Shown piece by piece: positions 1-5,728 of a stretch of DNA of 5,880 bases. The stretch spans positions 2,190-8,069 of the forward strand of contig JAHZEH010000079.1 of the NCBI GenBank assembly GCA_019421925.1, read 5' to 3'. Under the pieces are notes generated by a model that saw only the letters and a program-made list of their open reading frames with translations, did no database searches and was not told the DNA's origin. This DNA is from Clostridia bacterium (lineage in GTDB: Bacteria; Bacillota; Clostridia; Christensenellales; CALWSW01). The position numbers and the translations under genes were made by a program. How positions within the stretch are numbered: the first letter of the stretch is position 1; every line of letters starts with the position of its first letter.

Positions 1-2
1 TT

Positions 3-161
3 GCGGGAAACCGGCTGACCAATCTCGGTTTCGCACTGTGGTATTTCAATCCATTTCTTCCCACTTGCAGGCAGAATTTTCCCTCAAATGTGGGGGTATT
101 TGTCATCCGGATTGGAGATCACTGCTTTTACAATCCAACAGCCGCCTATGCGGACACTTGA
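3..161 (+). other. Open frame running in from the left edge, doubtful gene tail
   Basis: A frame is open from the left edge and closes with TGA at 159-161, giving 52 codons. The peptide has no recognisable motif. It contains several aromatic and cysteine residues and does not resemble a typical C-terminus. The stop lies just 20 bases before the start of the GerQ-like gene, which would fit an upstream operon partner. However, 52 open codons in GC-rich DNA can arise by chance, and another frame is also open here. I see no promoter that I would defend in 1-180. It may simply be non-coding upstream sequence. Confidence 0.15.
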
Positions 162-181
162 TGGGAAAGGGGAGATTTATT

Positions 182-514
182 ATGATGCAGAATGGAGGAA
201 CAGGTGTGGTTGTTCCACCTCAGCAGACTTTTGATTCAGAGCAGATGATAGGTTCCATGCAGCAGATATTGTCGGATAATATTGGGGAATATGCCATCTG
301 TGAGTTTCTGATTGGGACTCAGTTTATGCGGGTGAAAGCGGGGATTTTGTACTCCGTTGGCACAGGCTTCATTGTCCTTTATGAGGAGATGGAGGAGGTC
401 TACGTGGTGTGCGACATCTTCTCCATCAAATTTGTTACCTTCTATCAGCCGGGACGCAGGCCGGAAAACCCGCCCAGTCCATATTTTCTGGAGCGGGCGG
501 ATGGAGCCTCGTAG
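182..514 (+). CDS. GerQ-like spore coat protein (putative)
   Basis: This is a 110-residue protein. The ATG at 182 is chosen because AAAGGGGAG (166-174) lies 7 bases upstream; the same frame runs open further upstream but has no ribosome site there. The first 20 residues are a short Gly/Val/Pro/Gln-rich stretch. Residues 21-88 form a compact domain: a helix (SMQQILSDNIGEYAICEF), a segment with alternating hydrophobic residues (KAGILYSVGTGFIVLYEE), and a closing strand ending in IKFVTFYQPG. From memory, this order and spacing match the C-terminal domain of Bacillus GerQ (YIENILRLNRGK..., then I..AGRDHIII, then YLDYITF). GerQ is a spore-coat protein needed for localisation of the cortex hydrolase CwlJ. 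Unlike Bacillus GerQ, the N-terminal tail is short and has no lysines. No signal peptide or membrane segment is visible. The homology is remote and recognised by eye; it could be another small coat protein. Confidence 0.5.
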   Translation: MMQNGGTGVVVPPQQTFDSEQMIGSMQQILSDNIGEYAICEFLIGTQFMRVKAGILYSVGTGFIVLYEEMEEVYVVCDIFSIKFVTFYQPGRRPENPPSPYFLERADGAS

Positions 515-541
515 AGAACAGATCTTAGGGGTGAGTATTGC

Positions 542-578
542 AAAGAACCGGGCCGCACAAGCGGCCCGGTTCTTTTTT
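542..578 (+). terminator. Intrinsic terminator after the GerQ-like gene, possibly bidirectional
   Basis: A perfect 15-bp stem (542-556 with 561-575, core GAACCGGGCCGC) closes a 4-base loop ACAA and runs into TTTTTT on the plus strand. It begins 27 bases after the GerQ-like stop. On the minus strand the same stem is followed by only a short U-rich stretch (TTCTTTGC). It may therefore also stop transcripts from the convergent phosphatase gene, which has no better terminator of its own. Confidence 0.93.
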
Positions 579-651
579 GTTTCCATGGGTTTCCCTTATG
601 GTTCAGCACCGCCCGCATCGGGAGGCTGTGCAGCGATTTGCCTTCCTGCTA

Positions 652-1503
652 TCACCTCTTGAGTGGGCCCGATTGGCTCAGGATGGGGGAGGGGGATACC
701 GGGCCCGTCCGGCAGCGCATCAATTCACGGGCCAGGGCGCCAAGATTGTCGAAGATGAGATCGGGGCGTATGGTGCTGTGCTTTGCCATCTCCGGACTGG
801 TCTCTCCGGTGAGCACCAGAATGCTGAGCATGTTTGCGCTGAGTCCGGAGGCGATATCCGTATAGAGCCTGTCGCCCACAACAGCGATTTGCTGAGGGGG
901 GAAACCGAGCTTCTGCGCGGCGATCTGTATGATTTCACGATTGGGTTTGCCGATAACACGTGGGCGCGCCCCGGTCGCCGCCTCGACAAAAGCGATGATA
1001 GCGCCAATGTCCGGCATGAAGCCGGTCTCCGTGTCAACCGGGCAGTTGAAGTCCGGATGGGTCGCGATATAGGGTACGCCCAGCCGCACAAAGTCACAGA
1101 TTTTCCATAGCTTTTCATAGGTGAGGGTGGTATCGAATCCCACAACCACATAGTCAGGGTTTTCGTCTGTCAGAATAAAACCATAACCGCGCAGCTCCTG
1201 CTCCAGGGATGGGGTTCCGGCCACGTAGAGACGGGCGCAGGGCTTTTCTTCTGCCAGGTAGCGGGCCGTGGCCTCGCCCGAGGTCAGAATTTTTTCCGGG
1301 GGCGCTTCAAAACCGAGACGCGCGAGCTTTTGTGCGTAATAGGCGGCGCTCTGTGTGGAATTGTTGGTTAAAAACAGATAGTCGATGCCGAGTGATGAGA
1401 GGGTGCGCATAAAAGGAAGGGAGTCGGGATAGAGGCGGTTGCTGAGATAGAAGGTGCCGTCCATATCAAGAAGAAATGCACGAATATTGCTGAGAGTGTT
1501 CAT
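652..1503 (-). CDS. HAD-IIA (NagD-like) sugar/polyol phosphate phosphatase
   Basis: This is a 283-residue hydrolase with the four HAD motifs in order. Motif I is DMDGT (nucleophile D13, acid/base D15), motif II is LTNNST (T46), the motif III lysine is in IGKPN (K186), and motif IV is GDRLYTDI (D211, D216, Mg2+ binding). The roughly 130 residues between motifs II and III form the large C2 cap typical of subfamily IIA (NagD, AraL, phosphoglycolate and glycerol-3-phosphate phosphatases). The ATG at 1503 is chosen over one seven codons upstream because AAAGGAGGG sits 5-6 bases before it. Its ATG overlaps the glpP stop codon (ATGA), so the two are co-transcribed and probably translationally coupled. 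The C-terminal tail after about residue 265 is Pro/Ser-rich and looks disordered. The substrate cannot be read from sequence; glycerol-3-phosphate is a context-based guess. No signal peptide is visible, so it is cytosolic. Confidence 0.93.
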   Translation of the reverse strand: MNTLSNIRAFLLDMDGTFYLSNRLYPDSLPFMRTLSSLGIDYLFLTNNSTQSAAYYAQKLARLGFEAPPEKILTSGEATARYLAEEKPCARLYVAGTPSLEQELRGYGFILTDENPDYVVVGFDTTLTYEKLWKICDFVRLGVPYIATHPDFNCPVDTETGFMPDIGAIIAFVEAATGARPRVIGKPNREIIQIAAQKLGFPPQQIAVVGDRLYTDIASGLSANMLSILVLTGETSPEMAKHSTIRPDLIFDNLGALARELMRCRTGPVSPSPILSQSGPLKR

Positions 1504-2096
1504 TGGTCCCTCCTTTCGTTCCAAAGGGCATGCAGGCTGGTTGAAACGCCCATAGCTCCGGCGGAGATGGCGCTGTCCACATGGGCTTGGCAGGAGACCA
1601 TGCCGCCCGTGATGAGGGGTACGTTCACGCGGCTTTTCAGTTCCGTGATTACCGGCGGAATCAGGGCGGGCATGACCTCCACGAGGCTGGGGGAGACGGA
1701 ATGGATGGTATTGACGCTGTTCTCAAAAGCCTGGGAATCCACAATGAAGATGCGTAAGATGCTGTAGAGTCCGGCGGCGCGAGTCAGCTTGACAATGCTC
1801 GCGTTGGTGCTGATGAGGCCGTCAACTAGGGCCCGCGTGGCGTAATAGCGGACGCCGATATCATCGCGGCTCAGCCCCTTGACCAAGTCGAAATGGGCGA
1901 ATAGCAGGCGGCCGCTCTCATGTATGGCCCGGATGCTCCTCTCTAAAGAGAATATATCGCCGCGCATCAAGAAAAGAATATTGGCCCGGGAGCATAGGGC
2001 TGCGTCGATATCCTCCTGGCTGTGCACGGCTGCAATCACGGGGAAGTCCTTCAGACGGTTCAATATGGGTGAGTTGCTCAACGGCCTTGATTGCAT
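1500..2096 (-). CDS. glpP: Glycerol-3-phosphate-responsive antiterminator GlpP
   Basis: This is a 198-residue protein, close to the Bacillus GlpP length of about 190. In Bacillus, GlpP binds glycerol-3-phosphate and the leader RNA of glp operons and prevents early termination. Family signatures are visible along the TIM-barrel-like fold: PILNRLKD (10-17), FAHFDLVKGLSRDD (66-79), DGLISTNASIVKLTRAAGL (92-110), RIFIVDS (115-121), VEVMPALIP (139-147), PLITGGMVS (160-168) and AGAMGVSTS (179-187). The start at 2096 is set by GGAGGT (2105-2110), 8 bases upstream, and by alignment with the family N-terminus. The frame stays open far upstream through the leader and the tRNA gene, but those codons are not coding. 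It overlaps the following phosphatase gene by four bases. No glpF, glpK or glpD lies in the window, so any other RNA targets are elsewhere. Its own leader contains a terminator, suggesting autoregulation. Confidence 0.92.
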   Translation of the reverse strand: MQSRPLSNSPILNRLKDFPVIAAVHSQEDIDAALCSRANILFLMRGDIFSLERSIRAIHESGRLLFAHFDLVKGLSRDDIGVRYYATRALVDGLISTNASIVKLTRAAGLYSILRIFIVDSQAFENSVNTIHSVSPSLVEVMPALIPPVITELKSRVNVPLITGGMVSCQAHVDSAISAGAMGVSTSLHALWNERRDQ

Positions 2097-2122
2097 GGCA
2101 GAGTACCTCCATAAGTAATGTG

Positions 2123-2180
2123 GGAAAAACACAAAAAGAACCCTATTCAACAACGTTTTCTGTTGCAAAATATGGTTCTC
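2123..2180 (-). terminator. Leader terminator upstream of glpP (candidate GlpP-controlled attenuator)
   Basis: On the minus strand AGAACC (2174-2179) pairs with GGTTCT (2137-2142). An inner stem (TATT with AATA, CAAC with GTTG) carries a mismatch, and the structure is followed by the U-rich run TTTTTGTGTTTTT. It lies between the glpP promoter and the glpP ribosome site, so it must be read through for glpP to be expressed. A weak alternative pairing, TATGG (2189-2193) with CCATA (2171-2175), would take bases from the 5' arm of the terminator. Confidence 0.7.
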
Positions 2181-2219
2181 AAATTCACCCATAGATGTGC
2201 ATGCAATTTTCACAATATA

Positions 2220-2248
2220 ATTGTATATAAAGGCGGAGAGTATGTCAA
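2220..2248 (-). promoter_or_regulatory. Sigma-A-type promoter of glpP and the phosphatase gene
   Basis: On the minus strand, TTGACA (2243-2248, perfect -35) is separated by 17 bases from TACAAT (2220-2225, 5 of 6 at -10). The predicted start near 2213 gives a leader of about 115 bases before glpP, containing the terminator at 2123-2180. It lies downstream of the tRNA-Leu terminator and so serves glpP independently. Confidence 0.85.
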
Positions 2249-2291
2249 TAATTTTCTGATTTTTTATTTGTTTATCACGCGCAGAAAGGAT

Positions 2292-2325
2292 AAATAAAAA
2301 GCAGCCTTTCCCAGAAAGACTGCTT
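2292..2325 (-). terminator. Intrinsic terminator of tRNA-Leu
   Basis: On the minus strand a 12-bp stem (AAGCAGTCTTTC with GAAAGGCTGCTT, one G-U pair) with a three-base loop is followed by TTTTTATTT. It begins about 6 bases after the encoded CCA end of the tRNA, so the gene is a single-tRNA transcription unit at its 3' side. Confidence 0.92.
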
Positions 2326-2330
2326 CTATT

Positions 2331-2413
2331 TGGTGCGGAGGACGAGACTTGAACTCGTATGGTTGCCCACACGCCCCTCAAACGTGCGCGTCTGCCTATT
2401 CCGCCACCCCCGC
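2331..2413 (-). tRNA. tRNA-Leu, anticodon GAG
   Basis: The 83-nucleotide gene folds as a class II tRNA. The acceptor stem GCGGGGG pairs with CCTCCGC (one G-U), and the anticodon stem CACGT/GCGTG holds loop TTGAGGG. The anticodon GAG (2377-2379) reads CUC and CUU. A long variable arm (TGG-GCAA-CCA) is typical of leucine tRNAs. The T arm is ACGAG-TTCAAGT-CTCGT. The discriminator is A and CCA is encoded (2331-2333). The D arm carries the usual Leu sequence GGCGGAA...GGCAGACGC. Confidence 0.97.
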
Positions 2414-2475
2414 ACAGGGTGATTGACATTGACCGGTGAGGGATACGCCCGGACTCACCCGCGGCGACATTAGAT

Positions 2476-2504
2476 ATTATAACGTTATCGCGGGAGATTG
2501 TCAA
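2476..2504 (-). promoter_or_regulatory. Consensus promoter of tRNA-Leu
   Basis: On the minus strand TTGACA (2499-2504) and TATAAT (2476-2481) are both perfect sigma-A hexamers, with an ideal 17-base spacer. The predicted start near 2469 leaves a 5' leader of about 55 bases to be removed by RNase P. The -35 lies inside the small palindrome GATTGACAATC (2496-2506). I see no terminator between the trpS stop (2543) and this promoter, so trpS transcripts may also read into the tRNA. Confidence 0.95.
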
Positions 2505-2542
2505 TCACATTTTTGGCTTTTTTTGCGGGATATTGCCTGCCC

Positions 2543-3556
2543 TTAGAGTTGGCGCGGGGCAAAGCCAACTTTGCGGTACACCTTATTCAGCGTACGGTAT
2601 GCGGTTTTGTTGGCCTTCTCCGCACCCTTGGCTATGGTCTCGTTCATAAAGGCTTTATCGCTGATGAGGGCGTTATAGCGGGTCTGGAGAGGCTCCAGGA
2701 CGGAAGCAACCGCCTCAGCAACGCTCTGCTTCAAAGCGCCGTAGCCTTTGCCCTCGAAGCGGGCCAGAGCCGCTTCCAGGGTCTCGCCCGTGCAGGCGCA
2801 GAAGATGGAGAGGAGGTTGGAGACGCCCGGCTTGTTTTCAAAATCGAACCGGATCTCCCCATCGGAATCGGTCACAGCACGTTTGATCTTTTTGACGGCT
2901 ACGTCGATGGGGTCGAGCAGGGCAATGTAGGCGTTCTCATTTTCGTCGGACTTGGACATCTTAGCGGTGGGCTCCTGCAGGGACATGATGCGCGCGCCCA
3001 CCTTGGGGATATAGGGCTCGGGGACGGTGAACACGTCGCCATAGAGGTTATTGAAGCGGATGGCGATATCCCTGGCAATCTCCAGGTGCTGCTTCTGGTC
3101 GGCGCCCACGGGCACAAGGCCGGCCTGGTAGAGCAGAATATCGCCTGCCATCAGCACAGGATAGGTGAAGAGGCCTGCATTGATGTTGTCGGCGTGTTTG
3201 GCGCTCTTGTCCTTGAATTGGGTCATGCGGGAGAGCTCGCCCATGTAGGTATGGCAGGAGAGCACCCAGTTCATCTCCGCGTGGGCGGGGACATGGGACT
3301 GCATGAAGATGCAGGAGCGGTCAGGGCTGAGGCCGCAGGCCATGAGGAGCGCCATGGTCTGGGCAGTGCGGCGGCGCAGAGTGGCGGGGTCCTGGCGCAC
3401 GGTGATGGCGTGCATATCAACGACGCAGTAGTAGCAGTCATAGTCGCCCTCCAGGGCCACGAAGTTGCGCAGCGCGCCGATGTAATTGCCCAGCGTCAGA
3501 TTGCCCGAGGGCTGGATGCCGCTGAAAATAACTGGTTTTTTGGTGGCTTCTTCCAT
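2543..3556 (-). CDS. trpS: Tryptophanyl-tRNA synthetase
   Basis: This 337-residue class I synthetase is the normal bacterial TrpRS length. It charges tRNA-Trp with tryptophan using ATP in the cytosol. Visible signatures in order: IFSGIQPSGNLTLGNYIGAL at 10-29, in which TLGN (21-24) is the HIGH-box variant of this family; PVLMAGDILLY (133-143) with D139 in the position that contacts the indole nitrogen; VGADQKQHLE (150-159); and the KMSKS loop at 199-203. The C-terminal helical region (about 230-330) binds the anticodon. The ATG at 3556 has a partial ribosome site (AAAGGGTGA) 6 bases upstream and starts shortly before the conserved strand. It follows thrC by 38 bases with no terminator or promoter visible, so the two are probably one operon. 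No T-box leader precedes it. Confidence 0.98.
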   Translation of the reverse strand: MEEATKKPVIFSGIQPSGNLTLGNYIGALRNFVALEGDYDCYYCVVDMHAITVRQDPATLRRRTAQTMALLMACGLSPDRSCIFMQSHVPAHAEMNWVLSCHTYMGELSRMTQFKDKSAKHADNINAGLFTYPVLMAGDILLYQAGLVPVGADQKQHLEIARDIAIRFNNLYGDVFTVPEPYIPKVGARIMSLQEPTAKMSKSDENENAYIALLDPIDVAVKKIKRAVTDSDGEIRFDFENKPGVSNLLSIFCACTGETLEAALARFEGKGYGALKQSVAEAVASVLEPLQTRYNALISDKAFMNETIAKGAEKANKTAYRTLNKVYRKVGFAPRQL

Positions 3557-3594
3557 AGAAAATCACCCTTTCCAAATTGATGGGGAGCCTTGCT

Positions 3595-5094
3595 TTATTG
3601 ATTCCACTGGGAAACGGCCTGAAGCAGCGCGTCCTCCATGGTGGAGGGGGTGCAGCTCGCCTTGTGGCGGATGGGCTTAGCGCGCAGCATAGCCACAGGC
3701 TTGGGGATGGAGCACTGGGCGGCGGCGGCCAACTGCTCGGCCACTTCAAAATGATCCTGGGCCAGCTTGGCGGAGGGTTCCACCGCTCGGAATACATTGG
3801 CTGAGAACTTGAAGGGGCTGGCCGTGGACAGAACCACCGTGTGGGTGCCGTCCCCTGTGATGGCGGCATAACGCTCATAAACGCACTGGGCTACGGCCGT
3901 ATGGGGGTCCATCAGGTACCGGTGCTCATGGAAGGTGCGCCAGATAGCAAGAGAGGCCTCGCTGTCTGCGCAGAAGTCCGCATAGAAGTCCTGGCAGAGG
4001 GCCTCGCGGACCTGGGCGGGCACCTCGTAGCTGCCCGTCTCCGCCAGGCTCTCCATGAAACCGCGCACCGCCCCGTCGTCCCGGCCCGTGGCCTCAAAGA
4101 GCAGGCGCTCCAGGTTGGAGGAGATGAGAATGTCCATGGAGGGAGAGGCCGTCTTGAAGAAGGGGCGGTTACGGTTATACACGCCCGTCCTGAAGAAGTC
4201 CGACAGGACGTTGTTGGCGTTGGAGGCGCAGATGAGCTTGTGTACCGGCAGGCCCATGCGCTTGGCGTAATATCCCGCGAGGATGTCGCCGAAATTTCCC
4301 GTAGGCACCACGAAGTTGACAGTCTGACCCCGTTCGATGCGACCGGCATTCAGCTCCTGGGCGTAGGCCCAGAAGTAGTAGGCGATCTGGGGGAGGAGGC
4401 GGCCCCAGTTGATGGAGTTGGCACTGGAGAGGCGGATGCCCCGCTCCTCCAGCTTCCTGGCGAGGGAGGGGTCGCCAAAGAGACGTTTGACCCCGGACTG
4501 GGCGTCGTCAAAATTGCCGTCCACCGCGCAAACAAACGTATTGTCCCCCTCCTGGGTGACCATCTGGAGCTTCTGTACGTCGGAAACCCCGTCCTGGGGG
4601 AAGAACACCGCGATTTCTGTGCCGGGTACGTCCTTGAAGCCCTCCAGCGCCGCCTTTCCCGTGTCGCCGCTGGTGGCGACAAGGATGAGGACGGTGCGCT
4701 TCTCGCCTGTCTTTTTCATAGAGGCGCTCATCAGCCTGGGGAGCATTTGCAGGGCCATATCCTTGAAAGCCAGCGTGGGGCCGTGGAACAGCTCCATGAC
4801 GCTCTGTGTAGAGGTGAGGGGATGGAGCGGGACGACGGCAGGGGTGTCAAAGTTCTGATAGGCTTCAGCCGTCATGGCGGAGAGCTCCTGAGAGCTGAAC
4901 TCAGGCAGATACAGGCCCATGATCTGAGCACTGCAGGCGTCATAAGACAGGGAGGAGAAGGCCTCAATCTGCTCAAGGCTGATCTGGGGAAAGCTCTGGG
5001 GAACGTAGAGACCGCCATCGGGGGCGATGCCCGTCACGATGGCCTGAGCGGCGCCGGTGCTTTGCTGCGCATGCCGGGTACTGAGATACTGCAC
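3595..5094 (-). CDS. thrC: Threonine synthase
   Basis: This 499-residue, pyridoxal-phosphate-dependent enzyme converts O-phosphohomoserine to threonine, the last step of threonine synthesis. The length matches the long threonine synthase type rather than the roughly 430-residue E. coli form. Visible signatures: the N-terminal APDGGLYVP (24-32); ELFHGPTLAFKDMALQ (101-116) with K111 as the PLP lysine; the TSGDTGKAA phosphate-binding loop (141-149); SANSINWGRLLPQIAYY (224-240); and VPTGNFGD (263-270). The start is GTG at 5094, chosen because AGGAGGA (5103-5109) lies about 9 bases upstream. A terminator-like hairpin sits immediately before that ribosome site, so expression probably depends on read-through. 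trpS follows 38 bases downstream. Confidence 0.97.
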   Translation of the reverse strand: MQYLSTRHAQQSTGAAQAIVTGIAPDGGLYVPQSFPQISLEQIEAFSSLSYDACSAQIMGLYLPEFSSQELSAMTAEAYQNFDTPAVVPLHPLTSTQSVMELFHGPTLAFKDMALQMLPRLMSASMKKTGEKRTVLILVATSGDTGKAALEGFKDVPGTEIAVFFPQDGVSDVQKLQMVTQEGDNTFVCAVDGNFDDAQSGVKRLFGDPSLARKLEERGIRLSSANSINWGRLLPQIAYYFWAYAQELNAGRIERGQTVNFVVPTGNFGDILAGYYAKRMGLPVHKLICASNANNVLSDFFRTGVYNRNRPFFKTASPSMDILISSNLERLLFEATGRDDGAVRGFMESLAETGSYEVPAQVREALCQDFYADFCADSEASLAIWRTFHEHRYLMDPHTAVAQCVYERYAAITGDGTHTVVLSTASPFKFSANVFRAVEPSAKLAQDHFEVAEQLAAAAQCSIPKPVAMLRAKPIRHKASCTPSTMEDALLQAVSQWNQ

Positions 5095-5110
5095 GGAAAT
5101 TGTCCTCCTG

Positions 5111-5154
5111 AATCAAAATGAAAACCGGCCAACCCCGCACAAGAGGATGGCCGG
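5111..5154 (-). terminator. Hairpin with U run before thrC (leaky terminator or attenuator)
   Basis: On the minus strand CCGGCCA (5148-5154) pairs perfectly with TGGCCGG (5125-5131). Inner TCC/GGG pairing is partial, and TTTTCATTTT follows. It starts 30 bases after the stop of the P-loop gene and its U run ends two bases before the thrC ribosome site. It could end the P-loop transcript or attenuate thrC-trpS. I see no T-box (AGGGTGGNACCGCG) or threonine-rich leader peptide. Confidence 0.65.
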
Positions 5155-5184
5155 ATTCGAGCGTTATGTAAGAGGCGTTGCGGG

Positions 5185-5595
5185 TTATGCGAGGTATTGA
5201 TCGAGGTAGGCGGGAGAGGTGCCCGCCTTGCCGTTGATGCTGATGGTTATATTCACGTTGAACTTGATGGCGAAAGCCTCCAGCTGCTTGAAGAATCCCT
5301 CCATCTCGCTCAGGTCGCATTTGACAATTTTGAGGAATCCGTCGATGTAGAGGGCCTCCAGGTCGAAGTCCTGGGCGGCGATGCCGCAGATGAAGCCGTA
5401 GAACATAGTGGGGCTGTCGATACTGTATTCAGAAGCATCAATAAAGCGAATCTGGTGCTTGATATCGCGTGTATAGCTCTTGTCGTCGTCCACGTAGACA
5501 ATGGTGCCCTTGGCGGTGGAGATCAAAGCGTTTGCCTCATCAATGATGCGTTTGGTTTTTCCTGCGCCCTTTTCACCGTAAATTACTCGAAGCAT
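5185..5595 (-). CDS. Small P-loop ATP-binding protein of unknown function
   Basis: This 136-residue protein begins MLRVIYGEKGAGKTKRI, a clear Walker A loop (GEKGAGKT, 7-14, with K13 and T14) directly after the first strand. ALYIDG (81-86) fits a Walker B strand ending in an acidic residue. TIVYVDDD (31-38) and NITISING (115-122) look like further core strands, so a minimal P-loop fold seems complete, without the extra domains of AAA+ or ABC proteins. The ATG at 5595 is preferred because AAAGGAG (5604-5610) lies 8 bases upstream; the nearer ATG (5601) and GTG (5604) overlap or crowd that site. No membrane segment or signal peptide is seen. The gene has its own promoter and precedes thrC by 90 bases. 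I cannot assign a substrate or partner; a nucleotide-dependent regulator or kinase-like protein are both possible. Confidence 0.85.
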   Translation of the reverse strand: MLRVIYGEKGAGKTKRIIDEANALISTAKGTIVYVDDDKSYTRDIKHQIRFIDASEYSIDSPTMFYGFICGIAAQDFDLEALYIDGFLKIVKCDLSEMEGFFKQLEAFAIKFNVNITISINGKAGTSPAYLDQYLA

Positions 5596-5614
5596 GAGCA
5601 TCACTCCTTTTCTT

Positions 5615-5635
5615 GCCCGAAAAAAACAACCGGGC
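5615..5635 (-). promoter_or_regulatory. 5' end hairpin of the P-loop gene mRNA
   Basis: On the minus strand GCCCG (5631-5635) pairs with CGGGC (5615-5619) around an 11-base U-rich loop. The predicted transcription start is near 5637, so the stem would form the very 5' end of the mRNA and stop four bases before the AAAGGAG ribosome site. Such 5' stems often protect mRNA from decay. The U run is in the loop rather than after the stem, so it is not a terminator. Confidence 0.5.
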
Positions 5636-5643
5636 TTTTCTCA

Positions 5644-5673
5644 ATTATAGAAAAAAATCTGTGCCAATGCCAG
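5644..5673 (-). promoter_or_regulatory. Probable promoter of the P-loop gene (and thrC-trpS)
   Basis: On the minus strand TATAAT (5644-5649, perfect -10) is preceded by an 18-base spacer and CTGGCA (5668-5673, 4 of 6 at -35). The spacer includes a T7 run. The -35 is weak, but the position fits: 49 bases upstream of the P-loop start and just after the stem-loop that follows the preceding gene. Confidence 0.65.
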
Positions 5674-5679
5674 CATTGA

Positions 5680-5716
5680 TTTGCGCCTTCCAGAAATCTT
5701 CTCCGGAAGGCGCAAA
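5680..5716 (-). terminator. Strong stem-loop after the partial right-edge gene
   Basis: TTTGCGCCTTCC and GGAAGGCGCAAA form a 12-bp stem, and on the minus strand five more pairs (two of them G-U) extend it to about 17 bp with an AGA loop. On the plus strand the G-U positions become A-C mismatches, so the RNA form belongs to the minus strand. It lies 12 bases past the stop at 5729. The bases after it (TCAATGC) are not a real U run, so it may be an inefficient terminator or an mRNA 3' stabiliser. Confidence 0.55.
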
Positions 5717-5728
5717 CCCGGCGATATT

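Noticed and set aside
38..181. N-terminal extension of the GerQ-like protein from an ATG at 38
   Set aside because: No ribosome site precedes 38, the added residues have no coding character, and AAAGGGGAG is placed correctly for the ATG at 182.
538..1110. A 190-codon plus-strand frame opposite the phosphatase gene
   Set aside because: It begins inside the terminator stem at 542-578 and mirrors the HAD gene, with no family resemblance.
1500..2504. A single 334-codon open frame covering glpP and the sequence upstream to 2504
   Set aside because: The upstream part reads through the glpP leader, the tRNA terminator and tRNA-Leu itself; the peptide GGGGIGRRARLRG is the usual false translation of a leucine tRNA. 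The ribosome site and family alignment place the start at 2096.
2498..3580. A 360-codon plus-strand open frame opposite trpS
   Set aside because: This is also an antisense shadow; it has low-complexity Gly/His/Val composition, and trpS motifs on the minus strand are complete. Its start lies within the tRNA promoter.
3841..5121. A 426-codon plus-strand open frame opposite thrC
   Set aside because: It is the antisense shadow of a GC-rich gene. It has no recognisable motif and is rich in Gly, Val, His and Glu, as expected from reversed codons. thrC on the other strand is unambiguous.
5095..5184. A T-box riboswitch or threonine leader peptide before thrC
   Set aside because: No T-box core sequence and no short frame with clustered threonine codons is present on the minus strand; only the hairpin with a U run is visible.
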